Of a DNA stretch of 64,000 bases, positions 34,298 to 43,821 are shown piece by piece. The notes beneath the pieces were generated by a model. That model searched no databases, was not told where the DNA came from, and saw only the letters and a list, made by a program, of their open reading frames with translations. This stretch comes from Bacteriovoracaceae bacterium (lineage in GTDB: Bacteria; Bdellovibrionota; Bacteriovoracia; Bacteriovoracales; Bacteriovoracaceae): positions 62,001 through 126,000 of the forward strand of contig JAOARC010000037.1 in the NCBI GenBank assembly GCA_025210745.1. The letters run 5' to 3'. Position numbers and translations under genes: made by a program. How positions within the stretch are numbered: position 1 is the first letter of the stretch; every line of letters begins with the position of its first letter.

Positions 34298-35407
34298 ATG
34301 TTAGATTTTTATAGTGAAACAAAATTGGATGATCATAAACCTGCAATTTCTAAAGATGAGCTATCGGACCAGCAAGTAATCAATGAAATCTTCAGGCTAA
34401 AAGAAAAGTTAAAAGATAAGGTCGTTGTTCTAGGACATCATTATCAACAAGATGATGTTATTCAGTTTAGTGACTACAAAGGTGACTCTTTAAAGTTAGC
34501 AAAAGATGCCGCTAAACTTGATGCTCCTTATGTTATATTTTGCGGAGTTCATTTTATGGCAGAAACTGCTGATATGCTTACAAGCGTCGATCAAAAAGTA
34601 ATCTTACCTGATATGAATGCTGGTTGCTCTATGGCAGATATGGCAAATAATGATCAAATAGAAAAAGCCTGGGAAAACATACAAGCTGCAACAGATGAAA
34701 AAGTTATTCCTATCACATATATAAACTGCACAGCTGCTTTAAAAAGCTTTGTTGGAAAAAATGATGGATCAATTTGTACATCATCCAATGCGCACAAAAT
34801 AATTAAGTGGGCACTAGATAAAGGTGAGAAACTTTTATTTTTTCCTGATCAACATTTAGGTAGAAATACATGTCATGATCTTGGAATTGAGCTTGATGAT
34901 ATGATTATCTATAACCCTAATATGCTTTATGGTGGAGTTACAAAAGAACAAATCCAAAAAGCGAAGGTTATTTTATGGTATGGTTACTGTTCTGTTCACC
35001 AGGGATTCAATGCTGGGCAAGTAAAACAAATTAAAAAAGATAGTCCTGATACTACAGTAATCGTACACCCTGAATGTAGTTTTGATGTAGTTCAGGCTTC
35101 AGATATGAATGGAAGCACTGCTTATATTATTGATACAATTAAGAATGCTCCAAGAGGCTCTAAATGGGCAGTTGGAACAGAGATAAACTTAGTTAATAGA
35201 CTTCAAGATGAGTTTAAAGATAAAGAAATTAAATCATTATCTCCCTATCAATGTCTTTGCACTACAATGTACAGAGTAAGACCTAGATGGCTACTTGAAA
35301 CATTTAGGTCTATTGAAAAAGATCAGCCAATAAATGTAATAAAAGTTAGCGATGAAGTTAAAGAAAATGCTTTAAAAGCCTTGGATAGAATGTTACAAAT
35401 TTCATAA
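34298..35407 (+). CDS. nadA: Quinolinate synthase A
   Basis: [4Fe-4S] enzyme condensing iminoaspartate with dihydroxyacetone phosphate in NAD synthesis. About 369 residues, the long form. LGHHYQQDDVIQFSDYKGDSL, IFCGVHFMAETADML, LPDMNAGCSMADM, ITYINCTAALKSFVG, FFPDQHLGRNT, VHPECSFDV and YQCLCTTMYR are all family blocks, including the three cluster Cys. The ATG at 34298 is chosen over 34292 because the promoter ends there. Next is a cysteine desulfurase, the probable source of sulfur for its cluster. No nadB or nadC in the window. Confidence 0.96.
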   Translation: MLDFYSETKLDDHKPAISKDELSDQQVINEIFRLKEKLKDKVVVLGHHYQQDDVIQFSDYKGDSLKLAKDAAKLDAPYVIFCGVHFMAETADMLTSVDQKVILPDMNAGCSMADMANNDQIEKAWENIQAATDEKVIPITYINCTAALKSFVGKNDGSICTSSNAHKIIKWALDKGEKLLFFPDQHLGRNTCHDLGIELDDMIIYNPNMLYGGVTKEQIQKAKVILWYGYCSVHQGFNAGQVKQIKKDSPDTTVIVHPECSFDVVQASDMNGSTAYIIDTIKNAPRGSKWAVGTEINLVNRLQDEFKDKEIKSLSPYQCLCTTMYRVRPRWLLETFRSIEKDQPINVIKVSDEVKENALKALDRMLQIS

Positions 35408-35423
35408 GGGAGAAATTTAACAC

Positions 35424-36572
35424 ATGATATACGCTGATTTTAATGGCTCTGCACCTATGCATCCATCTGTTCGTGAATATTTAAGCAAAAGAGTAATCGA
35501 TGGCCCATATGCAAATCCAAATGCAATTCACTCACTTGGAAAGAAAATGGGGATGGGGTTAGAAAAAGCAAGAATGAGTGTTGCTAAAAACCTTGGCGCT
35601 AAAATGAATCAAATTGTTTTCAACTCTGGTTCTAGTGAAGGAATTACTCATGTTTATCACAGTGTTTTAAATCAAACTACAAAAAGAACAATTATAACTT
35701 CAGGTATTGAGCATAGTGCTGTTGTTCAAGCAAATAAATTTTATGAGTCAAAAGGCTTTAAAATTATCACAGTAAAAACAAATCCATGTGGAACTATTTG
35801 TATGGATGACTTTAAATCTCATTTTGAAAATAATAAATCTGATATTGCAATGGTTTCCATCATGGCTGCAAATAATGAAACAGGTGTTATTCAACCACAT
35901 GCAGAGGTAGGAAAGTTGTGTAGTAAAAATGAAGTTATCTTTTTCAGCGATACAACTCAATACATTGGAAAAACAGATTTTGACTTTTGCCAGTCAAATA
36001 TGGACTTTGCCGTTGTAAGTGGACATAAAATCGGAGCTATTATTGGCAGTGGTGTTCTTTTAGTTAAAAATCCTCATTCACTTATTCCATTAGTTTTTGG
36101 TGGTGGTCAAGAGTTTGGAAAAAGAGGTGGTACTCAAAACTATATTGGAGCTGAAACTCTAGCAGTTGCTTTAGAAGCTTTTAATGAAGAAAAACAAAGA
36201 TTAAACGAAATCAATGAAATGAGATTAGCTTTTGAAAATAAACTAAAAGAATCTTTTTCAAATATTGTTGTTATTGGTGATAAGGCCAATAGGCTTCCAA
36301 CCAGTACCCTTATGGCCTACACAGGTATTCATGGTCAAGCTGTTCAAATAGAGCTTGAATCAAATGATATTTTTGTAACGACTTCAAGTGCATGTTCAGA
36401 TAATGAACCAGAGACATCTAAAGTATTAAAAGCCATGGGAATTTGCGATGATATAGGACGTGGTGTAATTAGAATTTCATTTTGCACTAAAGTTCAGCAA
36501 GAGCACTATGATAAAATCTACAATGCTCTTTTTGATATATATTCTAGATTAAATAAAATTAAAGTTTCTTAA
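35424..36572 (+). CDS. NifS/IscS-type cysteine desulfurase
   Basis: PLP enzyme of 382 residues that removes sulfur from cysteine. YADFNGSAPMHP at the N-terminus, ITSGIEHSAVVQ with the cofactor-stacking His, VVSGHKIGAIIGSG with the PLP Lys, FGGGQEFGKRGGTQN, and the persulfide Cys in TSSACSDNE. GGGAGA precedes the ATG. Position 16 bp after nadA parallels the NifS-type desulfurase that matures NadA in Bacillus. General Isc/Suf genes are absent here, so a NadA-dedicated role is plausible but not proven. Confidence 0.93.
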   Translation: MIYADFNGSAPMHPSVREYLSKRVIDGPYANPNAIHSLGKKMGMGLEKARMSVAKNLGAKMNQIVFNSGSSEGITHVYHSVLNQTTKRTIITSGIEHSAVVQANKFYESKGFKIITVKTNPCGTICMDDFKSHFENNKSDIAMVSIMAANNETGVIQPHAEVGKLCSKNEVIFFSDTTQYIGKTDFDFCQSNMDFAVVSGHKIGAIIGSGVLLVKNPHSLIPLVFGGGQEFGKRGGTQNYIGAETLAVALEAFNEEKQRLNEINEMRLAFENKLKESFSNIVVIGDKANRLPTSTLMAYTGIHGQAVQIELESNDIFVTTSSACSDNEPETSKVLKAMGICDDIGRGVIRISFCTKVQQEHYDKIYNALFDIYSRLNKIKVS

Positions 36573-37450
36573 AAAAGAGAAGTTTGAACTTCTAAATCAA
36601 TATCAAAAGGATCTTCCAAGTTAGCACCAAGCTCATTCATACTTTGTATAAAGTCTGATCCTAGGTCGATAGAATATATATTATTTGGTTGATGACAAAA
36701 GAAGTATAAATCTTTAAGTCCTTTTTTAAACCAAGAATCAATCCTTATTTGCCACAAAGAAAGCCTACTTGCATCCGTTTTTGGATCTTGATTCCCAACA
36801 AACCTTACAATGACCTTATCATTTATAATTGTTGAATGCAGAACATCCCTATTTCCAGCGACATCAGTAATAACAGTATTAATATCGTATTTAATTAGTT
36901 TATCTAAAACCTGCTTTTGTATTAGATTATTTACAAAAAATGATGCATTTCTAAATTCAATCGCAAGTTTAAAGTCTTTTGGCTTTTGTATAAGAAGCTT
37001 TTCTAAAAGATAAAAATCATTTAATGAAAAATGCTCAGGAAGTTGTAAAAAACAAAGTCCTAATTTATTTTCAAATTGCATTATCACATCAACAAAAAAA
37101 TTAAACTCTTCTTTATCTAATCCATAATGAGAGATCTTTTGCAACACCTTAGGACAAAATCTAAAATTATCAGGAGTCATATTAACCCAAGATTGAATTC
37201 TATCTTTAGATGGAAGAGCATAATGAGTTGAATTAAGTTCAATGCTATTAAATCTTTTAGCATAATGTTCTAAAAACTCAGATGGCTTACAACCTTTAGG
37301 ATATAGCCTTCCAATCCATTCTCTTTGATTCCATCCAGGTGTACCAAAGTATATATTGATATCTTCGTGATAATTAAAAGGGGTTGGATAATTATCTTTA
37401 GGTAAAGAAAAGTCTACACTTCTAAAATGTGGGGTTTTTCCAAATTCCAT
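36569..37450 (-). CDS. DUF72 family protein (YecE-like)
   Basis: 293 residues of the DUF72 TIM-barrel-like family. Blocks: YFGTPGWNQREWIGRLYPKG, FNSIELNSTHYALPSKDRIQSW, FRFCPKVLQKISH, LGLCFLQLPEHFS, LAIEFRNASFF and VIVRFVGNQ. The N-terminal 30 residues are an extra, polar lead. Biochemical function unknown in the family. It follows ung at once (3 bp between stop and start) in a minus-strand operon. The 3' end shares TTAA with the convergent desulfurase gene. Confidence 0.88.
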   Translation of the reverse strand: MEFGKTPHFRSVDFSLPKDNYPTPFNYHEDINIYFGTPGWNQREWIGRLYPKGCKPSEFLEHYAKRFNSIELNSTHYALPSKDRIQSWVNMTPDNFRFCPKVLQKISHYGLDKEEFNFFVDVIMQFENKLGLCFLQLPEHFSLNDFYLLEKLLIQKPKDFKLAIEFRNASFFVNNLIQKQVLDKLIKYDINTVITDVAGNRDVLHSTIINDKVIVRFVGNQDPKTDASRLSLWQIRIDSWFKKGLKDLYFFCHQPNNIYSIDLGSDFIQSMNELGANLEDPFDIDLEVQTSLF

Positions 37451-37453
37451 TTA

Positions 37454-38131
37454 TTAACTTGGGACTTGCCAATGGATTTGATCAAATCCATTTTCTTTTA
37501 GATATTCATTTGTCTTTGAAAAATGTTTGCAGCCGAAAAATCCTCTATAGGAAGATAAAGGCGAAGGATGTGGTGCCTTTAATACAAGATGTTTATTTTC
37601 ATCAACTTTAGCTGCCTTTTTTTGAGCAGGAGCTCCCCATAATATAAATACAAGGTTTTCTTTTTCATTATTTAAAACTTCAATAACTTTATCAGTAAAC
37701 TGCTCCCAGCCTTTTTTTCGATGTGATCCCGCTTTAGAGTGCTCAACAGTTAGCACAGAGTTTAAAAGTAAAACTCCTTGTTTGGCCCAAGATTCAAGAC
37801 ACCCATGAGAAGCTGGTTCAATACCAAGATCACTTTTTAGTTCTTTATAAATATTTACTAAAGATGGTGGGGTTTTAATTCCTTTTTTAACTGAAAAAGA
37901 TAAACCATGAGCTTGGCCTTCTCCATGATATGGATCTTGTCCAAGAATAACAACTTTTACATCATCAAAGCCAGTTTGATTAAAAGCTTCAAAAATATCT
38001 TTTCCATGAGGATAGATAATCTTTTTTTCTTTAATCTCTTTAGTTAAAAAAGCTTTTATGTCCTTCATATATTGCTTTTCAAACTCATCTTTTAATTTAT
38101 CTAACCACGATTTTTCTAGTTTTACCTGCAT
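37454..38131 (-). CDS. ung: Uracil-DNA glycosylase
   Basis: Family 1 UDG, 225 residues. The water-activating loop is [22 protein letters not shown], the minor-groove Leu loop is [23 protein letters not shown], and [10 protein letters not shown] plus [11 protein letters not shown] are standard. Removes uracil from DNA in base-excision repair. It overlaps the upstream Cys-rich gene by 10 bp, so repair and secreted-protein genes share a transcript. Confidence 0.97.
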   Translation of the reverse strand: MQVKLEKSWLDKLKDEFEKQYMKDIKAFLTKEIKEKKIIYPHGKDIFEAFNQTGFDDVKVVILGQDPYHGEGQAHGLSFSVKKGIKTPPSLVNIYKELKSDLGIEPASHGCLESWAKQGVLLLNSVLTVEHSKAGSHRKKGWEQFTDKVIEVLNNEKENLVFILWGAPAQKKAAKVDENKHLVLKAPHPSPLSSYRGFFGCKHFSKTNEYLKENGFDQIHWQVPS

Positions 38132-38928
38132 ACTAACCTTTTATTTTCACAATATACCCTTAAGCCTTTTTGACAAAAACCAAATGGACTATCAGGCATA
38201 CAATAGGAACTTGATGAATAATTAACTGCTTTAAAACCTCTTATACAAGCAGGTCTATTCTTTTGTCCACAACGATCCATCCCACAAACTTTAGATGTTT
38301 TAGATGAACATTTTGAATCGATAATATGATAAGAGCTCTTTTTACAACGATTACAATTATCATAAATAACTTCACACTTATTATTAACTTTTTTACATTG
38401 TTCTTTATCTTTAAGTATATAAGTTAAAGCCTTTGCCTTAATATTTGATACAAACTTAATTCCAAGAATTTCACTATCAACAAATGAATTTGAATATAAT
38501 TCTTTTTTATAATTTCCTATATTTAACATTTTTATTTCAATAGTGTTTTTATCTATATAGAGAAAAACTTTCTCTTTGCTTAACTTATATTTAAAATTAT
38601 GAATACCACCGATTAACGAGACGGTAGAAAAGGATTTATAATCATTACAAGTTGTATCTGTATTAACGACTTTTAAAGAGATTATCCCATCATTTTTTTT
38701 GTATAATAGACAGTCCTTAGTCTCTTTAAAGTCATCTGTTAAAAAATCAAAACTTAATAACTCAATCCAAATATTTGTAGGAAGCTTTGCAAAGGCATCA
38801 TTATGCTTAGCTTCTTTTTCATAAACTTTAGTTGAATAACTCCATCTACTAGTTAAATTACTAGAAAAATGATCTAAGTTTGCTCCATAAACAAGGTTTG
38901 ATATTAATACTAATAAGAAGCCATACAT
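38122..38928 (-). CDS. Exported Cys-rich hypothetical protein
   Basis: 268 residues. The signal peptide ends near LVYGA (residue 16). The middle is strand-like, and the C-terminal 100 residues contain many Cys with short spacings ([50 protein letters not shown]), suggesting a disulfide-stabilised secreted domain. It overlaps the upstream gene by 19 bp and ung by 10 bp. No family recognised. It may act with its upstream partner at the cell surface. Confidence 0.68.
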   Translation of the reverse strand: MYGFLLVLISNLVYGANLDHFSSNLTSRWSYSTKVYEKEAKHNDAFAKLPTNIWIELLSFDFLTDDFKETKDCLLYKKNDGIISLKVVNTDTTCNDYKSFSTVSLIGGIHNFKYKLSKEKVFLYIDKNTIEIKMLNIGNYKKELYSNSFVDSEILGIKFVSNIKAKALTYILKDKEQCKKVNNKCEVIYDNCNRCKKSSYHIIDSKCSSKTSKVCGMDRCGQKNRPACIRGFKAVNYSSSSYCMPDSPFGFCQKGLRVYCENKRLVCR

Positions 38929-39851
38929 CTAAATGCTCCTTTTACTCTATCTCCTAATACTTTTCTTCCTAAAGAAAGTAATGATGCTTGCTTTAAGCTA
39001 TATCTTGGATCAATCTTATTATCAATGATCTCATCTATTGATCCTAGAACATGATTAATTCCCACCCAGCTAACAGCATAGTCTTTATAATTATTAAATA
39101 CTCCGCATTTTTTATCAAAAATAACATCACAGTTTCTAGAGACTCTATTTGTTTTATTAAAAGGAGAATTAAACTTATATATATAACCAGTTTTACTATC
39201 TCTTAGTGGAAGAAAACTTGCTGCATCTAAATAACGAGATTGAAGAAGTTTCATTTTTTTATCATGACAAAACTTCTTTTTTTGATCCAAGGTTAATGAA
39301 GTATTAGGATTTAAATCATTTTTAATTTTTAATTTATTATTCCACAAAAGAACTTCTTTATTTGTTATATAATATTTGTCGATATAAACATCTTCATGGA
39401 AGTTATCCCAAATATCCTTTTGATAGTTTACAGCTCCAGCACTATAAATTCTCTTTGGAAGAAATCTTGTATGACATTTTTTTTCTAAAATAAATTTATA
39501 AGATCCAATTTCAATATATGTATTTATAAGATCTTCTTTTAAAACTTTTAACTGATATTTTTTATTTTCTAAAACCAAAGGACTATTTTTGTAAAAACAT
39601 ATAAGAGCTTCAGTGCTACAACGTGAAGATTGAGTATTATGATCACCTAAACTACATTTGTTTAGATAATCATTAGAAATCCCTTGGCGCCAAGTTTTTG
39701 AGATAATTTTGGCCAATTTAAGCTTTATATTAATAGATGCCATAGCTTTTTTCTCAAGATCCACCTGTTTTTCACCACCTACGAGGAAGTAAAAGCCGGC
39801 TACAAGCAATATAGCTATATTTGATATAATAATTAAGACTTTTTTCATCAC
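38910..39851 (-). CDS. Membrane-anchored protein with degenerate FGE/SUMF1-like domain
   Basis: 313 residues. One N-terminal helix (VLIISNIAILLVAGFYFLVGG) anchors or exports the protein. Two places recall the formylglycine-generating-enzyme/sulfatase-modifying fold: YIDKYYITNKEVLLWNNKL (usually yidryEVTnaqyaxf) and the C-terminal AVSWVGINHVLGSIDEIIDN with final GAFRCMAS (usually GFRCV). The catalytic Cys pair of FGE is not recognisable. Such FGE-like folds also serve as ligand-binding variable proteins. The start is GTG at 39851 or ATG at 39848; a -10-like TATAAA lies six bases before the GTG. Only 11 bp separate it from divergent prkA. Confidence 0.6.
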   Translation of the reverse strand: MMKKVLIIISNIAILLVAGFYFLVGGEKQVDLEKKAMASINIKLKLAKIISKTWRQGISNDYLNKCSLGDHNTQSSRCSTEALICFYKNSPLVLENKKYQLKVLKEDLINTYIEIGSYKFILEKKCHTRFLPKRIYSAGAVNYQKDIWDNFHEDVYIDKYYITNKEVLLWNNKLKIKNDLNPNTSLTLDQKKKFCHDKKMKLLQSRYLDAASFLPLRDSKTGYIYKFNSPFNKTNRVSRNCDVIFDKKCGVFNNYKDYAVSWVGINHVLGSIDEIIDNKIDPRYSLKQASLLSLGRKVLGDRVKGAFRCMASY

Positions 39852-39857
39852 AAGGAT

Positions 39858-39863
39858 TTTATA
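39858..39863 (-). promoter_or_regulatory. -10 box, leaderless type, of the FGE-like gene
   Basis: TATAAA on the minus strand, six bases before the GTG, with TTTACT (39880-39885) at 16 bases as a -35 candidate. The promoter lies inside the first codons of prkA. Confidence 0.45.
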
Positions 39864-42046
39864 TGGATTGGCTAGCAGAAGTAAATAAAGAAGAAAAAAA
39901 GCTTAAACAAATTTTCTCATTTAATGAGTACATGGATAACCTTGAAAATGATTTTAAAAATCAACTTAGAACCACAGGAATGTTTTTAAAAGATATGTTT
40001 GAGTTCTTTGGAAAAGGTGAAAAAGGTGGTTTTAAACTTTTTAAAAAAGAATACCCTTTTTCAAATAAAGTCGCGGGGGGATTTAAAGTTCAAGAAAAGA
40101 TTTATCAAAACTTACTTAACTTCACAGAAGAAGGATTTAATAATAAATTTCTTTTATTAGTTGGTCCAAATGGATCTTCAAAGTCTTCCATTGTGAATCA
40201 AATTATGAAAGCTGCTGAAGAGTATTCAAAAGAAAATCAGGGAGCTCTTTTTACATTTAGCTGGATCTTTCCAATTGATACCTATACTAAGGGAAGTCTT
40301 GGATTAAATTCAAAGGCTTCTGGAAGTAATATGTTAAGTTATGCACATCTTCAGGATAATGAAATTAGTGCTATTTTAACTAGTGAGCTCAAAGATCATC
40401 CTTTCTTACTTATTCCAAGAAAAACAAGACAAAAGATGATCAATAATTTTTTTAGTGACTCTCCTGATGTTTTATTAACGATTCAAAATAGCTATTTATA
40501 TAACGGGGATATTTCAAAAAGAAATAAATTAATCTTTGATGCTTTATTAAAGAACTATGAAGATGATTTTAGTGAAGTTATGAAACATATTAGAGTTGAA
40601 AGATACTTTATCGATAAAAGATACTCTAATGGAGCAGTAACGATTGAACCTCAAATGCATATTGATGCAAAAGCTCAGCAAATAACCATGGATAGAAGAT
40701 TAGCTTCTCTACCTCCAAGTCTACAATCACTTAATCTTTTTAGCTTAAGTGGTGAGCTTGTTATGGCCAATAGAGGGATCTTAGAATATTCAGATCTTCT
40801 AAAAAGACCTCTTGATGCCTTTAAATATCTTCTTATGACTATGGAAACAAAAAATATTAATCTTGGTGGTATTTTAACAGAGCTTGATACTTTCTTTATT
40901 GGTAGTTCAAATGAAGTTCACTTAGCAGCTTTTAAACAACACCCTGATTACAAATCTTTTAAAGGAAGATTTAGCTTTATTAAAGTTCCTTACCTTTTAG
41001 ATTATCAAGAAGAACTATCAATATATGAAGAACAAATCATTAATATAAAAGACAAAACAGGCTTTGAGCCTCTTGCTCTTGAAGCTCTTTGTCTTTGGTC
41101 AGTTATGACAAGGATGAGACACCCTCAAGCGGCAAACTTTAAGAGTCAAAATCTAGGAAAGATTGCTGAAAAGCTAACACCTATTGAAAAAGCATTATTT
41201 ATTGCTGAAAGTAAAATTCCAGAATACCTTAATCAAGAAGAGCAAAGTCTTTTAAAACTTCACAAAGACGATATTATAGAAGAGTTTGAAGATGATGCAT
41301 TATATGAAGGAATGTTTGGTATCTCCCCTAGAGAAGTTAAACAGATTATTTATGAACTATCATCTGATTATAAAAATATTACCTTTATAGAAATCTTAGA
41401 ATATCTAACTGAGGCTTCTGATAAAAAGGCTGAATATGATTTTTTAAATATCAATCCTCAAGGGGATTTTCATAACTCTAAAAAGTTCTTATATCTTATA
41501 GAACAACATTGTTTAAATGAGTTTGATTCACTAGTAAGAGAATCTTTAGGACTTGTGGATAATAGATCTTATGAAGATTATATTGCTAAGTATGTAATGA
41601 ACATCAATGCAATTATTAAGGGTGAAAAAGTTAAGAACTCTGTTACCAATAAATTTGAGGATCCTGATAAGTTCTTTATAAAAGAGTTTGAACAAAATAT
41701 TCACTTAAAAGAAAATGCGGATTCGTTTAGATCGCATATTATATCAAAACTTGGAGCTTGGGCCTTAGATAATCCAGGTGAAAAGATCGTATATACACAA
41801 GTTTTAGATGGAATCTCAAAGCAGTTAAAAGAATCTTTTAGAAATGAGCAAAAGAAAATCATTAAAAAAGTAGCAAATGATCTTGTTTATTATGTTCAAG
41901 AAGATAAAAAATCAGGTCTATCAGCTGAAGGAAAAGAGCAGATTGAAAAGATCTTAAAGACATTAACTGATGACTTTAAGTTCACTCAAACTGGTTCAAT
42001 TAAGTGTTTAAAGTATCTTATTCAAAAAAGATATGATAATGCTTAA
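39863..42046 (+). CDS. prkA: PrkA-type serine protein kinase / AAA+ ATPase
   Basis: 727 residues. N-terminal AAA-PrkA domain with Walker A GPNGSSKSS at 101-109; the block FSWIFPIDTYTKGS follows. The region around 280-345 (LASLPPSLQSLNLFSLSGELVMANRGILEYSDLLKRP) is highly typical, then the C-terminal PrkA domain. The family is described as a serine kinase in Bacillus and as an ATPase or Lon-related protein elsewhere, often with yeaH and spoVR. Those partners are absent; instead an RluA-type gene starts 2 bp after the stop. AAGGA precedes the ATG. Confidence 0.93.
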   Translation: MDWLAEVNKEEKKLKQIFSFNEYMDNLENDFKNQLRTTGMFLKDMFEFFGKGEKGGFKLFKKEYPFSNKVAGGFKVQEKIYQNLLNFTEEGFNNKFLLLVGPNGSSKSSIVNQIMKAAEEYSKENQGALFTFSWIFPIDTYTKGSLGLNSKASGSNMLSYAHLQDNEISAILTSELKDHPFLLIPRKTRQKMINNFFSDSPDVLLTIQNSYLYNGDISKRNKLIFDALLKNYEDDFSEVMKHIRVERYFIDKRYSNGAVTIEPQMHIDAKAQQITMDRRLASLPPSLQSLNLFSLSGELVMANRGILEYSDLLKRPLDAFKYLLMTMETKNINLGGILTELDTFFIGSSNEVHLAAFKQHPDYKSFKGRFSFIKVPYLLDYQEELSIYEEQIINIKDKTGFEPLALEALCLWSVMTRMRHPQAANFKSQNLGKIAEKLTPIEKALFIAESKIPEYLNQEEQSLLKLHKDDIIEEFEDDALYEGMFGISPREVKQIIYELSSDYKNITFIEILEYLTEASDKKAEYDFLNINPQGDFHNSKKFLYLIEQHCLNEFDSLVRESLGLVDNRSYEDYIAKYVMNINAIIKGEKVKNSVTNKFEDPDKFFIKEFEQNIHLKENADSFRSHIISKLGAWALDNPGEKIVYTQVLDGISKQLKESFRNEQKKIIKKVANDLVYYVQEDKKSGLSAEGKEQIEKILKTLTDDFKFTQTGSIKCLKYLIQKRYDNA

Positions 42047-42048
42047 AC

Positions 42049-43116
42049 ATGTTTGAAATCTATAAAAAGTTTACTACTCAAAAATATGAGGTCCATCTAA
42101 AGGTGGAAGAAAACTTTCACGGAAAAAGAATAGATCAGTTCTTAAGCGATTTTCTAACTAGTTTTTCAAGACAACAAATAAAGAAAAAGATTACTAATGG
42201 TGATATACTCATTAGAAATAGGCCTCATCCCCATAAAGCATCTACTAAAATCTATGAAGGTGAAGTAGTTGAAGTTGTTACTCATAGAGGAAATATTGAA
42301 GATGAATATTGGAATGGCAAAAAGATAGAGTTTCAAGAAGATCCTGATATTATTTTTGAAGATGAAGATATCATCGCTATTTCAAAGCCTCCTTATATGT
42401 GTACTCATCCAACAGGAAGACATCTTTTTTTCTGCGCAACAGTTTATTTTGAAAGCCGTGATGATAAGACAATTCATTCTATTCACAGATTAGATAGAGA
42501 AACTAGTGGGACTTTACTTTTAGCTAAGAATCCAAAGGCGGCTAACTTTTGTACTGAAAACTTTGAAAATGGTTTAGTATCAAAATGTTATTTTCTTATG
42601 GCCCATAAAAATAAAGATACAAAGAAAAACTTTACAGCAAATGACAGACTTGGACCTAAAGATGGCTATGAGCCAAGACTTTTTGTCTTTTGTTTTGATG
42701 AAAATTCAAATGAAGGAAAAAGCGCAAGTACAAGATTTGAAACTGTTTATGAAAATGATGACTATATTCTAGCTCTTGCTTTTCCAAAAACGGGAAGACA
42801 GCATCAAATTAGATCCCATGCTGCTTTTCATGGTTTTCCACTTATTGGAGATAAGCTCTATAATGGTGATGCTACAGTATTTCAGCGTTTTAAAGATGAA
42901 ATCGCAACTAAAGAAGATCACGATAAAATGATGTTATCTAGGCATGCTCTTCATGCTCTAGCTTTAAAGATTCCGTATCCTAATCATAATGAAACAAAAG
43001 TTTTAAGATCTAAACTTCCAGAAGATTTTAAAATGTGGATTAATGAAAATATAAATGATTTAAATATAAAAGATCTTGAATCAAAAATCGATACTACTAT
43101 CAGCAATTTCTTTTAG
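42049..43116 (+). CDS. RluA-family pseudouridine synthase with S4 domain
   Basis: 355 residues. An S4 RNA-binding domain (GKRIDQFLSDFLTSFSRQQ, KKITNGDILI) precedes the catalytic domain with HRLDRETSG, in which Asp is the nucleophile, and TGRQHQIRSHAAFHGFPLIGD. The TGRxHQIR motif and S4 domain place it in RluA/C/D. Site not determined. The N-terminal 15 residues and an insertion near 195-220 (DRLGPKDGYEPRL) are extra. Probably cotranscribed with prkA. Overlaps the convergent HAD gene by 36 bp. Confidence 0.9.
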   Translation: MFEIYKKFTTQKYEVHLKVEENFHGKRIDQFLSDFLTSFSRQQIKKKITNGDILIRNRPHPHKASTKIYEGEVVEVVTHRGNIEDEYWNGKKIEFQEDPDIIFEDEDIIAISKPPYMCTHPTGRHLFFCATVYFESRDDKTIHSIHRLDRETSGTLLLAKNPKAANFCTENFENGLVSKCYFLMAHKNKDTKKNFTANDRLGPKDGYEPRLFVFCFDENSNEGKSASTRFETVYENDDYILALAFPKTGRQHQIRSHAAFHGFPLIGDKLYNGDATVFQRFKDEIATKEDHDKMMLSRHALHALALKIPYPNHNETKVLRSKLPEDFKMWINENINDLNIKDLESKIDTTISNFF

Positions 43117-43815
43117 GTGCATATAAACTCCAGCGGCACCACTATTTTCTTTTCCTTCTAATACAATTTTAGGTTTATGAGTAAGTTCATCAATAATCTT
43201 AATGATATTACTTACACCAACTGTATTTTGAAGGCCCTCAAAAGCTGATTCATCGTTTTTAGCATCCCCATAGAAGATTGTATCTTCTTCATTAATATGA
43301 GGAGCGTAATGCTTTAAAAAGTGCTTTATACCAAGGTATTTGGACATATCTCCTGCCCAAAAATTGATATGTACATTTGATTTTGAATAATGAAGACCGC
43401 TATCATCTAAGATCTTAGTGACTTTATCGATATCTTCTTTTTTCATTTGAGAAAACTCAATAGCTCTATCAGTTTTTCTTCCAAATGAATCTGCGCTCAT
43501 CACACAACCTGGAACTTCAGAAATTATCTTTTGAGTAATCTTTTCTAAAAGAGCTACATCTTCATCATATACAAGAACTTCTTCACAAATATGACCAAAC
43601 TTATTCTTATAAAGAAGAACTCCTCCTCCTTCCATAATCACATAGTTTAAGTCAAAGTGAGTCAGGAAAAAATGCCCCCAAGAAATAGAACGTCCAGACA
43701 CAATAACAAACTCTGCATTCATTTTATTTGTGACATCCAAAATATCAAAAAAAATAGCACCCAACAGTCCATTACTTGTTAAGGTGCCATCAAAATCAGA
43801 AAAAATTATTTTCAT
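43081..43815 (-). CDS. HAD-superfamily phosphatase, Cof/sucrose-phosphatase-like
   Basis: 244 residues. Motif I is FSDFDGTLT (Asp nucleophile and acid), motif II is VIVSGRS, and motif IV is FYGDAKNDESAF. The cap region between 80 and 180 is of the Cof type. Hydrolyses a small phosphorylated metabolite; substrate unknown. It lies 6 bp downstream of the beta-barrel gene and shares its transcript. The 3' end overlaps the RluA-like gene by 36 bp. Confidence 0.82.
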   Translation of the reverse strand: MKIIFSDFDGTLTSNGLLGAIFFDILDVTNKMNAEFVIVSGRSISWGHFFLTHFDLNYVIMEGGGVLLYKNKFGHICEEVLVYDEDVALLEKITQKIISEVPGCVMSADSFGRKTDRAIEFSQMKKEDIDKVTKILDDSGLHYSKSNVHINFWAGDMSKYLGIKHFLKHYAPHINEEDTIFYGDAKNDESAFEGLQNTVGVSNIIKIIDELTHKPKIVLEGKENSGAAGVYMHLKEIADSSIDF

Positions 43816-43821
43816 ATAAAG

